Part shown: positions 29,714 through 43,234 of the stretch, piece by piece
How positions within the stretch are numbered: the first letter of the stretch is position 1
Layout of the letters: each line of letters starts with the position of its first letter
Source of the DNA: Gordonia sp. SID5947
GTDB taxonomy: Bacteria; Actinomycetota; Actinomycetes; Mycobacteriales; Mycobacteriaceae
NCBI RefSeq assembly: GCF_009862785.1
Contig: NZ_WWHU01000001.1
Span: 992,001 to 1,056,000 of the forward strand
Length of the DNA stretch: 64,000 nt
Direction of reading: 5' to 3'
Program-made: the position numbers and the translations under genes
Notes under the pieces: generated by a model
What the model was told of the DNA's origin: nothing
Seen by the model: the letters and a program-made list of their open reading frames with translations, nothing else
Database searches by the model: none

Positions 29714-31261
29714 TCAGAGCAGACGGACCACGTTGGGCATTGCCCCGCTGGTACGCAGCGGCGACACCTTCACGACGGACCCGGACTCCGGCGCCTCGAC
29801 CATCTTGTTGTCGCCGAGGTAGAGCGCCACGTGCTGGCTCGCGTTCGGACCGTAGAAGATCATGTCGCCGCGCTTGATCTGCGACAGCGGGAACTGCGGA
29901 CCGGAGGTGTACTGGTACCCCGTGTAGTGCGGCAGGTCGATCCCGACACCGGCGAAGGCGTAGATCATCAGACCCGAGCAGTCGAACCCGATCTTGTTGT
30001 AGTCCCCGTAGCTGTCGGCCACGCCGCCGTCGCGGATGCCACGCGTCGGACCGTTCGCGTCACCGCCGCCCCATGCGTAGGGCACGTTGAGCTGCGACAG
30101 GGCTCGATTGACCGCGATCTCGACGGCCTGCGGTCCACGCAGGCCGGGGCGGACCATGCCGCCGCCCGACGAACTGCCGAACAGGCTGCCGAGGCTGCCG
30201 GAACCCAGTGCCGAACTCAACGAGTCCGCACCGCTGCCCGTCATGTCGGATCCGCCGACGCCCAACTCGTCGAGCAACTGCGAGTGCGGCACCTGTTGCC
30301 TGCCGACCACACCGGCGAGGACCTTCTGGCCGACGTCGAGAGCCAGCTTTGCCGCCGCCTCCGCCGCCACCGCGAGCGCCTGGTTGTCTCCCCCGCCACC
30401 GGCCGGAGCACCGGGGGCACCCGGCGCCGCGGGGGTGGTCGGCGAATCCGGGAAGAGGTTCTGCAGGAGATCACCGGATGTCGGACCCTCGACCTCACGC
30501 TTGGGGGCGACACCTCGGATCTTGTCCAGCGACGCCTGCACCTTGTCCCGCTTCTCGACCAACTTTCCGCGACGCTGTTGCTCCGCGGCCGCGGCCGAGC
30601 GCGCCTCGGACACCGCGGCCAGGGCGTCGTCCTTGCGCGTCTCGGCGCTCTTGGTGGCGAACGCGGCCTGGCGTTTGGTTGCCTCCACCGCGGCGACGCG
30701 GTTGGCCTGCTGGTTACGGGCGACCTGAAGACGCTCGATCGTGTCCCGTTGTTGTTTGCCGAGGCGGTCGAGCACGGTCACCCGGTCGAGCACCGACTGC
30801 GGGTTGTCCGACGAGACATAGTTCGACATGGAGTTCTGTGCGGTACCCCGCTGATAGACGTTGCGTGCGAAGTGATCGAAGTCCTTCTGCGCCTGGACGA
30901 CCCGACGACTTGCTTGGTCGAGTGAACGCTTCGACGAGGTGGCGGCGACGGTGGCGAGGTGCTGGGCGGCGACCGAGTTCTGGTAGTCCACGAGCGCACG
31001 GTTGACGTTCTCCTGCCGCACCGCGATCGCGTTGTCGAGGTCGGCGATGTTCTGGTTGGCCTTGGCGATCTGGTTGATCAGGGCCGACACACCAGACTTG
31101 GCACGTTCGGGCGCCGCCTGCGCCGTTCCGGCTCCGATTGCGCCGAGAACCACGATGACCATGAGCACGCCGAGGCGTGCGAGCGGCGACAACAGGCCCG
31201 CTCGTCCGGCTCCGGGCGCCGATGGTCTCCCACGCGCCGCAGCGGTATTACCTCGCCTCAC
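29714..31261 (-). CDS. ripA: RipA-type NlpC/P60 peptidoglycan endopeptidase
   Basis: A secreted D,L-endopeptidase that cleaves peptidoglycan stems at septation (515 aa). A signal peptide (LARLGVLMVIVVLGAIGAG, then TAQA/AP near residues 30-52) is followed by a long coiled coil (residues 55-250) that may inhibit the enzyme. An Ala/Pro/Gly linker precedes the NlpC/P60 domain with Cys428 in FDCSGLMIYAFAGVGIDLPH, His in SQHVALYLG and MVEAPESG. The GTG at 31261 is preferred because AAGGGAG lies 5 nt upstream (31273-31267). Upstream ATGs would give an implausible 55-residue extension. No ripB paralogue lies before moxR, unlike M. tuberculosis. Confidence 0.92.
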   Translation of the reverse strand: MRRGNTAAARGRPSAPGAGRAGLLSPLARLGVLMVIVVLGAIGAGTAQAAPERAKSGVSALINQIAKANQNIADLDNAIAVRQENVNRALVDYQNSVAAQHLATVAATSSKRSLDQASRRVVQAQKDFDHFARNVYQRGTAQNSMSNYVSSDNPQSVLDRVTVLDRLGKQQRDTIERLQVARNQQANRVAAVEATKRQAAFATKSAETRKDDALAAVSEARSAAAAEQQRRGKLVEKRDKVQASLDKIRGVAPKREVEGPTSGDLLQNLFPDSPTTPAAPGAPGAPAGGGGDNQALAVAAEAAAKLALDVGQKVLAGVVGRQQVPHSQLLDELGVGGSDMTGSGADSLSSALGSGSLGSLFGSSSGGGMVRPGLRGPQAVEIAVNRALSQLNVPYAWGGGDANGPTRGIRDGGVADSYGDYNKIGFDCSGLMIYAFAGVGIDLPHYTGYQYTSGPQFPLSQIKRGDMIFYGPNASQHVALYLGDNKMVEAPESGSVVKVSPLRTSGAMPNVVRLL

Positions 31262-31619
31262 CAGATCTCCCTTGCCGTTTGCGGCGTGCACCGCCACGTC
31301 CGCACCGTTGCGACGTTCGGTGCCCGTCCCATCCCGACCCTTCCTCGGACCTGCACCATGCACCACATGCGCGCCCTCCATCACTTGGACACCACACGTG
31401 ACAACAGAACCGTACGTCACATCGGACACATCGGAAAACAGACGTAACGAATTACATTGGGGTGATTACCTGCGAAAATGCTGTGAACTGGCCAAAGGCG
31501 GTTGCCGTTCCGACGTATCGAATTCGCAACGAAACGGTCGCAGAGTCAGGCCACGCCGGGAACGATGCACAGCGCGGTATATGCGGGCGCAGAGGCGCCC
31601 CTACCCGGGACGCGAAAGG
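31262..31619. other. 358-nt region upstream of ripA
   Basis: Between the ripA start (31261, minus) and the end of the DUF6676-like gene (31620, minus). Any ripA promoter must lie here. I see A/T-richer sequence around 31430-31480 and no convincing riboswitch, small gene or perfect operator. Confidence 0.5.
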
Positions 31620-32327
31620 CTAGGGCAGATCGCGGGAGAGGTCGGTGGTTCCCGGCCCTGCAGCAGATGCCGACGGGTCGGTGTCCGGGCGCGCCACGGA
31701 CGGTCCTGCGTCAGCTCCGGAGGACCGGGCTTCCCCGGTCGAGGAATCGTCGGTCGGAAAATCGTCGGCGGGAGAACCGTCGGCACGACCGGCAGCGGGG
31801 CTCGTCGCGGCACCGGATGTCCGTCGCGATCGTAGACGCGCGAGGACCGCACCGATGACGATGATGACGATGAGCACCACGGTGATCGCCGTCCAGTCCA
31901 GCGACGGACCGTTCATCTGGTCCCACATCTGGCGCGCGGCGAGAGGGGGGTTGGTCAGCGTCAGGTTGTCGGTCGACTCTTCCTGCTGCACCCGGCTGAA
32001 GTACGGCGAGGAACTGCCCACCGAGTTGGGACCGAGGACGATCACGGTCCCGCCCACCTCGGATTGCAGTTCGGTGGCGATGTCGCGGTAGTAGGTGAAC
32101 TTCATCGCCTCCGGCAGCACCACGAAGCTGACGTCGTATCCCTGGGAATCGGCGTGCGCGACGACCTCGCGCAGGCCGGCGACCTGATCCGCGGGCGCCG
32201 AGACATGGTCGTCCTGGATGTCGGCGAGGATGGCGTTCATGTCCAGATCGCTCGGGATGATCTGCGGTAGGGCCGTGCCCGCGGCGGGCATGGCCAACAC
32301 ATTCTCGGTCGTCGCACCCGGACTCAT
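31620..32327 (-). CDS. Membrane-anchored TPM-like protein (Rv1476/DUF6676-like)
   Basis: A 235-residue protein. Its N-terminal globular domain (residues 1-145, with IPSDLDMNAILADIQDDHVSAP, YDVSFVVLPEAMKF and GGTVIVLGPNSVG) is followed by one membrane helix (residues about 147-165, WTAITVVLIVIIVIGAVLA). The tail of some 65 residues is rich in Asp, Ser, Pro and Gly and is probably cytoplasmic. The RSRR stop-transfer charges support this topology. Position next to acn and ripA matches Rv1476. Function is unknown, with a loose resemblance to TPM-type domains. Confidence 0.75.
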   Translation of the reverse strand: MSPGATTENVLAMPAAGTALPQIIPSDLDMNAILADIQDDHVSAPADQVAGLREVVAHADSQGYDVSFVVLPEAMKFTYYRDIATELQSEVGGTVIVLGPNSVGSSSPYFSRVQQEESTDNLTLTNPPLAARQMWDQMNGPSLDWTAITVVLIVIIVIGAVLARLRSRRTSGAATSPAAGRADGSPADDFPTDDSSTGEARSSGADAGPSVARPDTDPSASAAGPGTTDLSRDLP

Positions 32328-32545
32328 CTGGCCATCCTCACATCCATCCGCACCGCTCCCCGGTAACCATCGCGAACCGCGTCACAGGGTCTGCGACCAG
32401 GTTTCGCGGGCATTAAATTCGCACGGACACCCGATGCCCGCCAAACCCACTGCTGCACGGTACGACAGAATGGCAGGAGCCGGATACTCGCGGTCCGGAT
32501 CCGGCATCGGCCGACGCCCGTTCGCAGCGCCATCGCGCAGCTTGT

Positions 32546-32567
32546 TAACAGTACGGACGTACTGTTA
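32546..32567 (+). promoter_or_regulatory. AcnR operator in the acn promoter
   Basis: A perfect inverted repeat with 10-bp arms, TAACAGTACG and CGTACTGTTA, separated by GA. The core CAGTACGGACGTACTG fits the AcnR motif CAGNACnnncGTACTG described for Corynebacterium glutamicum. A possible promoter, TTGTTA then 18 nt then TAGGGT (32566-32571), overlaps it, so binding would repress acn. The cognate repressor gene lies directly downstream of acn. Confidence 0.8.
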
Positions 32568-32808
32568 GGGTTGACGATGTCGTCGCCCCACCGTGATCGG
32601 CCCCCGCAGACCGGTCCCGGACACGCGACAGCGGTTGCAGCGAACACAGTTGTTGCGCCGCGCATCGACGCAGCCCGTCGGTGCCACGGTCAAAGTCGAC
32701 GAGCCGGCCACGCTCGCCGACGACCCCCAGCGGTTCGCCCGGCTGCACGAGCGGACCGGAGAAGCATGCCGGCGCAGCCCGCCGGTACTTGAGGAGAGTG
32801 GATTAGAC
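32568..32808 (+). other. Long acn 5' leader
   Basis: About 230-240 nt separate the operator from the acn GTG. The frame stays open through it in phase with acn, but the peptide has no aconitase similarity and its codons look unselected. I see no riboswitch I can name. The stretch 32328-32545, before the operator, shows nothing notable. Confidence 0.5.
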
Positions 32809-35625
<2,817 letters not shown>

Positions 35626-35658
35626 CGGCATTGATCAGGTACTCAGGGAGCAACCGAA

Positions 35659-36225
35659 GTGCCCAAGGTCAGCGATGACCGGCTAGCCGCGCGCCGTCGG
35701 GAGATTCTCGACGGCGCGCGGCATTGCTTCGCCGACTATGGATACGACGGCGCGACCGTCAGGCGCATCGAAGAGTCGACCGGCCTGTCGCGCGGCGCCA
35801 TCTTCCACCATTTCCGCGACAAGGAAGCGCTCTTCCTGGCGCTGGCCCAAGAGGATGCCGAGCGGATGGCCGATGTCGCGGCCGAACAGGGTCTTGTCCA
35901 GGTCATGCGCGACATGCTCGCTCGGCCACAGGATTTCGACTGGCTCGGGACCCGACTCGAGATCGCCCGCAAGCTCCGCACCGACGCATCGTTCCGGGCC
36001 GCGTGGCTGGCTCATTCGGCCGATGTCGAAAAAGCCACGCTGCGACGACTCGAGCACCGCCGTGAGACAGGTCGGCTACGCGACGACGTGCCGACCGAGG
36101 TCCTGGTGCAGTATCTCGATCTCGTCCTGGATGGACTGATCACCCGCCTTGCCACCGGGCAACCCACCGGCGACCTCACCGCGGTCCTCGACCTCGTCGA
36201 GGAGTCGGTCCGGGCGGAACACTAG
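35659..36225 (+). CDS. acnR: TetR-family repressor AcnR
   Basis: A 188-residue TetR regulator. The helix-turn-helix is at residues about 24-55 (FADYGYDGATVRRIEESTG, then LSRGAIFHHFRDKEALF). The C-terminal ligand domain is helical and, in the Corynebacterium homologue, binds citrate/metal complexes. Location 33 nt after acn and the perfect palindrome in the acn promoter support its identity as the acn repressor. GTG start after GGGAG. Confidence 0.92.
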   Translation: MPKVSDDRLAARRREILDGARHCFADYGYDGATVRRIEESTGLSRGAIFHHFRDKEALFLALAQEDAERMADVAAEQGLVQVMRDMLARPQDFDWLGTRLEIARKLRTDASFRAAWLAHSADVEKATLRRLEHRRETGRLRDDVPTEVLVQYLDLVLDGLITRLATGQPTGDLTAVLDLVEESVRAEH

Positions 36226-36278
36226 AACCTCCGACGGAATTCAGGACTTCTTCAGGTTCCTGGCGATACGGTCGCGGG

Positions 36279-37921
36279 GTGGATGTCGAGGCTCGCCCTT
36301 CACCGGATTCGACAACGGGCCATCTGACGCGACGAACCTTCCTTCGCGGCGCTGCCGTCGGGGCCGGAGCGCTCGCAGCGGGTGCCGTCGCGTCCTCGCG
36401 TGGTGCCGGGCCGGCCGTCGCGGCCACCGGTCGCACCGCGATCGTGATCGGCACCGGGTTCGGGGATCCGTCGCCGCGTTACGGCTCGGACGTGCCGGGG
36501 TCCGGACGACGGTGTTCGAACGTGGGCGCCGCTGGCCGATCCGCGCGGACGGCAACACATTCGCCACCTTCGTCAGCCCGGACAAACGAGCGGCCTGGTT
36601 CGGGAGCCCGGCCGGGGCGAACTACGCAACCGGGATTCCGGTCGAGCCCTACCCCGGTGTTCTCGACCATGTGATGGGCAACGGGATCGAAGCCGTGTAC
36701 GGCGCAGGCGTGGGTGGCGGATCGCTGGTCTTCGGGTCCTTCACGCCGGTGCCTAGGCGTCGGGATTTCGAACACATCTTCCCAGCAGCCGCCGATTACA
36801 CCGAACTCGAGCGCACGTATTACCCACGCGCGAAACGGATGCTCGGCGTCTCACCTCTGCCGGCCGACATCCTGGCTCACCCCGACTATGTCGGCGCCCG
36901 GTCCTGGCTGGCGGTCGTCGACCGCTACGGTGCCGAACCACACTTCTTCGATTTCGCGATCGACTGGGACCTCGTACGCGCCGAACTACGCGGCGCACGA
37001 CCCCGCGGCGTCTCGATCGGGGATCTGAGCTACGGCGTCAACAGCGGCGCGAAGAAATCCCTTGATCACACGTATCTGCCCGCCGCCGAACAGACCGGCA
37101 ACGTCCGCATCCTGCCGATGCATGAGGTCTTCGACATCCGGCCACGACCACGCCGCAAGGGTTTCGCGGTCACTGCTCGAGTCCTCGACGACAGTGGCCG
37201 GACGGTGCGGACCGTGCACGCGGAGGCCGATCACCTCTTCTTGGCGGCCGGCTCGTTCCACACGACCGAGTTGCTCGTGCGCGCACGGGCGCTGGGCGCC
37301 CTGCCGCGGCTCTCGCCCCGCATCGGCGAGGGCTTCGGAGGCAACGGCGACTTCCTCACCACGCGGTCGAACCCGGTCGAGGATTTCGGCGCCGTCCAGG
37401 GCGGTCCGGGCTTTGCCCGGTTCTACGACGACGACCTTCCCGGCGGGCCCGCCTCGATGGTGTATCAGGCGACGCCCCTGCCCTCCCCGCTAGGTAGAGC
37501 GTTGACCACCCATCTCGTGCAGGTCCACACCGAAGAGCGCGGTGGCATCGACTTCGACCACGCAACCCGCAGAGGGGTCATCAACTATCCGTTCCCAGAG
37601 GGCGCCAGCGTCCTCGATCGGCGCGCCAACGCATTCGTGGAGCGTTTCCACCAACGCACCGAGACCCGATACGGCCGTCCCGCCAACGGAATTCCGCTAT
37701 CGTCCCGGCTCATGGGTTTCGGCTCGGCGAGCACCTATCACGGTCTGGGTGGTGTCGTGATGGGAAGGGCCGCTTCGATGGACGGGGCCGTGAACGGATA
37801 CGAGAACCTCTACGTCGTCGACGGTTCGTTTGTCCCGGGCGCCGTCGGTCTGGTCAATCCATCGCTCACGATCACCGCTCTGGCCGAACGGACGATGGAC
37901 CGGTTCCTCGCGTCGCATTGA
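36279..37921 (+). pseudogene. Cholesterol-oxidase-like GMC oxidase, one frameshift
   Basis: The frame from GTG 36279 encodes a twin-arginine signal (LTRRTFLRGAAVGAGALAAG) and the start of an FAD motif (IVIGTGFG). It then runs out of register at the GGGG run 36462-36465. The -1 frame carries the rest, beginning GSVAALRLGRAGVRTTVFERG, exactly what should follow. Adding one G restores 547 residues. Late motifs YHGLGGVVMGRA and GLVNPSLTITALAER correspond to the catalytic His and Asn of class I cholesterol oxidases. Intact, it would be a secreted 3-beta-hydroxysteroid oxidase. The break is either real decay or a homopolymer error. Confidence 0.82.
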
Positions 37922-38036
37922 CTCGACGAACCCAACGTCCAGCCGTACGGTACTGTGACTCACGACACCCCGATCGATCGCTCGGTATGAACGGTGCGGC
38001 GCGTGTCGACGACACATCATTCAGAGGAGTACCACT

Positions 38037-39587
38037 TTGTTTCCTGGAGTCTTCGCAAAGTCCACTCCGGACAAGCCGGCCATCATTCGCGCCAGCACCG
38101 GAGAGCAGCTGACCTATCGGCAACTGGACGAGAACTCGACGCGGCTCGCCAACCACCTGGACTCCCTCGGACTGAGTCCGGGCGACACCATCGCCATGAT
38201 CTCGCAGAACGACCTGCACATGTTCGAGGTCTACTGGGCGGCGCTGCGCAGCGGCCTGTACGTGACGGCGATCAACCATCACCTGACCGCCGCCGAGGCC
38301 GGATACATCCTCACCGACTGCAACGCCCAGGCTGTGTTTGCCGGCACCGAGGTCGCCGCGGCGGTAGCGGAGGCAGAGTCCATCCCGGCCCTGAGCAGTT
38401 CCGGTCGACGAATTGCATGGGGTGGACCGATACCGGGGTTCGACTCCTACGAGACTGTGCTCGCCGAGGCCTCCGACGCACCGCGGACCGACCAGCCCCG
38501 GGGCACCGACATGCTGTATTCGTCGGGGACCACGGGCCGGCCAAAGGGCATCAAGACGCCGTTGCCGCAGGGCCAGGTCGACGAGATCCCGGATGCCTAC
38601 ACGGCCATTTTCGGACCGATGTACGGATTCGACACCGATACCGTGTACCTCTCCCCTGCTCCCCTGTATCACGCTGCGCCACTTCGGTATTGCGGTGTGA
38701 CGAATTCGGTCGGCGGCACCGTCGTCTTCCTGGACCGATTCGATCCCGAGTCCGCGCTGGCCGCCATCGACCAGTATCGCGTCACCCACAGTCAGTGGGT
38801 ACCGACAATGTTCATCCGGATGCTGAAACTTCCCGAGGACGTCCGGGCGAAGTACGACGTGAGCAGCATGAAGGTCGCGGTCCACGCGGCGGCGCCGTGC
38901 CCGGTCGAGGTCAAGCGCGCCATGATCGACTGGTGGGGCCCGGTCATCCACGAGTACTACGCATCCACCGAGGCGGCGGGTGCGACGTTCATCGGCCCGC
39001 AGGAGGCACTCGACCATCCCGGGTCGGTGGGCAAGCCGCTCCTCGGTGTGGTGCACATCTGCGACGAGGACGGCAAGGAAGTGCCCGCGGGTGAGGTCGG
39101 CACGGTGTTCTTCGAACGCGACGAGGTGGCATTCGAATATCACAACGACCCGGAGAAGACCCGCAAGGCACAACATCCTGAGCACCAGAACTGGTCGACG
39201 ACAGGCGATGTGGGCTACGTGGACGAAGAGGGCTACCTCTATCTGACCGACCGCAAGGCCTTCATGATCATCTCCGGCGGGGTGAACATCTACCCGCAGG
39301 AGGCGGAGAACGTCCTGGTCGGGCATCCGGCGATCTACGACGTGGCCGTGATCGGCGTCCCCGACGACGATCTCGGTGAGGTGGCAAAGGCCTGCGTTCA
39401 GTTGGACCCGGCCTATACGCCGTCACCTGAACTCGCTGCCGAACTGCTCGAGTTCACCAAGGAATCGCTGGCTTCCTACAAGGTGCCGCGGTCGGTCGAC
39501 TTTGTCGACGACCTTCCCCGCACACCGACCGGAAAGCTCGTGAAAGGCGAACTGCGCAAGCGGTATTGGCCTGCTGCTGTGAGCTGA
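38037..39587 (+). CDS. Acyl-CoA synthetase (FadD-type AMP-binding ligase)
   Basis: Activates a carboxylic acid to its CoA thioester through an adenylate (516 aa). ANL motifs: A3 YSSGTTGRPKGIK near residues 160-172, A5 YYASTEAAGATFI near 303, A7/A8 STTGDVGYVDEEGYLYLTDR near 388-407, and the C-terminal catalytic lysine in RTPTGKLVKGELRKRYW. The TTG at 38037 follows AGAGGAG and begins MFPGVFAKSTPDKPAII. It starts 116 nt after the cholesterol-oxidase-like gene, so a lipid or steroid-derived acid is a reasonable but unproven substrate. Confidence 0.93.
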   Translation: MFPGVFAKSTPDKPAIIRASTGEQLTYRQLDENSTRLANHLDSLGLSPGDTIAMISQNDLHMFEVYWAALRSGLYVTAINHHLTAAEAGYILTDCNAQAVFAGTEVAAAVAEAESIPALSSSGRRIAWGGPIPGFDSYETVLAEASDAPRTDQPRGTDMLYSSGTTGRPKGIKTPLPQGQVDEIPDAYTAIFGPMYGFDTDTVYLSPAPLYHAAPLRYCGVTNSVGGTVVFLDRFDPESALAAIDQYRVTHSQWVPTMFIRMLKLPEDVRAKYDVSSMKVAVHAAAPCPVEVKRAMIDWWGPVIHEYYASTEAAGATFIGPQEALDHPGSVGKPLLGVVHICDEDGKEVPAGEVGTVFFERDEVAFEYHNDPEKTRKAQHPEHQNWSTTGDVGYVDEEGYLYLTDRKAFMIISGGVNIYPQEAENVLVGHPAIYDVAVIGVPDDDLGEVAKACVQLDPAYTPSPELAAELLEFTKESLASYKVPRSVDFVDDLPRTPTGKLVKGELRKRYWPAAVS

Positions 39588-39603
39588 CAGGTCTCCTGGC
39601 CGA

Positions 39604-39639
39604 GGGTGGCACCGTCGATGGGCTCAGACGGTGCCACCC
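39604..39639 (+). terminator. Probable terminator after fadD
   Basis: A perfect 13-bp stem (GGGTGGCACCGTC / GACGGTGCCACCC) with a 10-nt loop begins 17 nt after the fadD stop. Only a short T-poor tail (GCTTTGTG) follows, as is common in actinobacteria. Confidence 0.7.
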
Positions 39640-39805
39640 CGCTTTGTGTGAGCGACCCTTGAGAGTGCGACCCCTGCGGGTCGAGTTCTTGTCGGTGCTC
39701 CGGGATATGGTTGGGGTCAGTTGATGGTGATGTGGGTTGTCGTTTCCGATGACGGGCAGATGTTGTTGGTGTCCTGATGGTTTCGATCTGTGAAGGCCCG
39801 CTGTC

Positions 39806-41507
<1,702 letters not shown>

Positions 41508-41519
41508 CCGGTTGCACGC

Positions 41520-43148
41520 TCAGGCGAGCTCGATGAGCTCCTGGTATTCGTCAGACCAGTGGTCTTCCGTGCCGTCGGGCAGCAGGATCACGCGCTGCGG
41601 ATCGAGAGCCGCCGCGGCGCCGGGGTCGTGGGTCACCAGGACGACGGCGCCCGTGTAACTGCGAAGTGCGTCGAGGACCTGCTCCCGCGAGATCGGATCC
41701 AGGTTGTTGGTGGGCTCATCGAGCAGGAGGACGTTTGCTGCCGACGACACCAGGCCCGCCAACGTCAGACGGGTCTTCTCACCGCCCGACAACGTACCCG
41801 CCGGCTGATCGAGTTGCGCGCCACTGAACATGAAGGCGCCCAAAAGCCCGCGCAGTTCCTGTTCACCCGCGTCCGGCGCGGCGTGGCGGATGTTCTCCCA
41901 TACCGTCGCCATGTCGTCGAGGGTGTCGTGTTCCTGAGCGAAATAGCCGATCTTCAGGCCGTACCCGGGATCGAGCGTCCCGAGGTCTGGTGACTCCACA
42001 CCGGCGAGGAGTTTGAGCAAGGTCGTCTTACCCGCGCCGTTCAGTCCGAGCACGACAACTCGGCTGCCCTTGTCGATCGCCAGATCCACTCCGGTGAAGA
42101 TCTCCAGCGACCCGTACATCTTGGTGAGCCCGCTCGCCATCAACGGCGTCTTGCCGCAGGTTGCCGGCTCCGGGAAACGAATTCGGGCGGTCCGATCGGC
42201 CACCCGCTCCTCGTCGAGCGCATCGATCATCCGGTCGGCACGCTTGAGCATGTTCTGTGCAGCGGTGGCCTTGGTCGCCTTCGCGCCCAGTTTCGCCGCC
42301 TGCGCGCGCAGTGCACCCGCCTTCTTCTCGGCATTGGCGCGTTCCCGCTTGCGACGCTGCTCGTCGGTGGCGCGGGCGTCGAGGTACCGCTTCCACCCCA
42401 TGTTGTAGATGTCGGCCTCACCCCGGACCGCGTCGAGGAACCACACCCGGTTCACCACGTCCGCGAGGAGGTCGACGTCGTGGCTGATCACCACGAGGCC
42501 ACCTTCATGGTTCTGCAAAAATCCGCGCAGCCACGTGATGGAGTCGGCGTCGAGGTGGTTGGTCGGCTCGTCGAGAAGCAGTGTGGTGTCGGACTTGCCC
42601 GCACCGTCAGATGCCGCGAAGAGGATGCGCGCCAACTCGATTCGCCGTCGCTGTCCGCCGGACAAAGTGCGCAGCGCCTGGCCGAGAACTCGATCGGGCA
42701 AACCGAGACTGTGACAGATTCGGGCTGCCTCCGATTCGGCGACGTAGCCGCCGAGGGCCGAGAACCGCTCCTCGAGCTGGCCGTACTTGGCCACCGCTCG
42801 GTCCCGGACCCGGTCATCGGCGGCCTCGGCCATCACGGCCTGCTGCTTCTCCATCTGATGCAGGATCTCGTCGAGTCCGCGTGCCGACAGCACGCGATCC
42901 TTGGCGAGGACGTCCAGATCGCCTTCTTTGGGGTCCTGCGGCAGATAACCCAGCTCGCCGCTTCGGACCACGGACCCGGCGTACGGCTCCGTCTCTCCGG
43001 AGAGGATCCGCAGCGTAGTCGTCTTGCCGGCACCGTTCCGGCCGACGAGGCCGATCCGATCGCCGGCCTGGATGCGGAGTGCAGGACCGGGCGCCGACAA
43101 CAACGTCCGAGCGCCCGCTCGGACTTCGAGGTCGGTTGCGGTGATCAC
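41520..43148 (-). CDS. ABC-F ATPase (Rv1473/EttA-like)
   Basis: A soluble protein of two ABC domains without membrane spans (542 aa), the class that acts on ribosomes as translation factors or antibiotic-protection proteins. The first domain has GRNGAGKTTTLRILSG (near residue 38), LSGGQRRRIELA and LLLDEPTNHLD. The second has GLNGAGKTTLLKLLAG (near 347), LSGGEKTRLTLA and LLLDEPTNNLD. A basic helical linker lies between them. GTG 43148 begins at the conserved VITATDLEVRAGARTL. The open extension to 43208 is not conserved. Protection against macrolides has been proposed for the M. tuberculosis homologue but cannot be read from sequence. Confidence 0.93.
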   Translation of the reverse strand: MITATDLEVRAGARTLLSAPGPALRIQAGDRIGLVGRNGAGKTTTLRILSGETEPYAGSVVRSGELGYLPQDPKEGDLDVLAKDRVLSARGLDEILHQMEKQQAVMAEAADDRVRDRAVAKYGQLEERFSALGGYVAESEAARICHSLGLPDRVLGQALRTLSGGQRRRIELARILFAASDGAGKSDTTLLLDEPTNHLDADSITWLRGFLQNHEGGLVVISHDVDLLADVVNRVWFLDAVRGEADIYNMGWKRYLDARATDEQRRKRERANAEKKAGALRAQAAKLGAKATKATAAQNMLKRADRMIDALDEERVADRTARIRFPEPATCGKTPLMASGLTKMYGSLEIFTGVDLAIDKGSRVVVLGLNGAGKTTLLKLLAGVESPDLGTLDPGYGLKIGYFAQEHDTLDDMATVWENIRHAAPDAGEQELRGLLGAFMFSGAQLDQPAGTLSGGEKTRLTLAGLVSSAANVLLLDEPTNNLDPISREQVLDALRSYTGAVVLVTHDPGAAAALDPQRVILLPDGTEDHWSDEYQELIELA

Positions 43149-43221
43149 GGCGGTCCAGTCTACCTGCGGCGGACCACCTGTTTTTTCCACCGACCGCTCT
43201 ATCGCCATTCTCCGCGACCAT

Positions 43222-43234
43222 TACGGTGAGGACC
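43222..43234 (+). promoter_or_regulatory. Leaderless promoter of the SDR gene
   Basis: TACGGT (43222-43227) fits TANNNT and lies 7 nt before the GTG at 43235. This supports that start over GTG 43226 and ATG 43259. Confidence 0.45.

Noticed and set aside
28316..30925. An 869-codon plus-strand open frame opposite moxR and ripA
   Set aside because: It is antisense to well-supported genes, has no recognisable domain and has the composition expected of a GC-rich shadow frame.
31262..31500. Possible ydaO-type riboswitch before ripA
   Set aside because: Looked for because such riboswitches precede cell-wall hydrolase genes, but the expected conserved G-rich core is absent.
32593..32808. N-terminal extension of aconitase
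   Set aside because: The peptide is unlike any aconitase N-terminus and lies in the leader between the AcnR site and the GTG at 32809.
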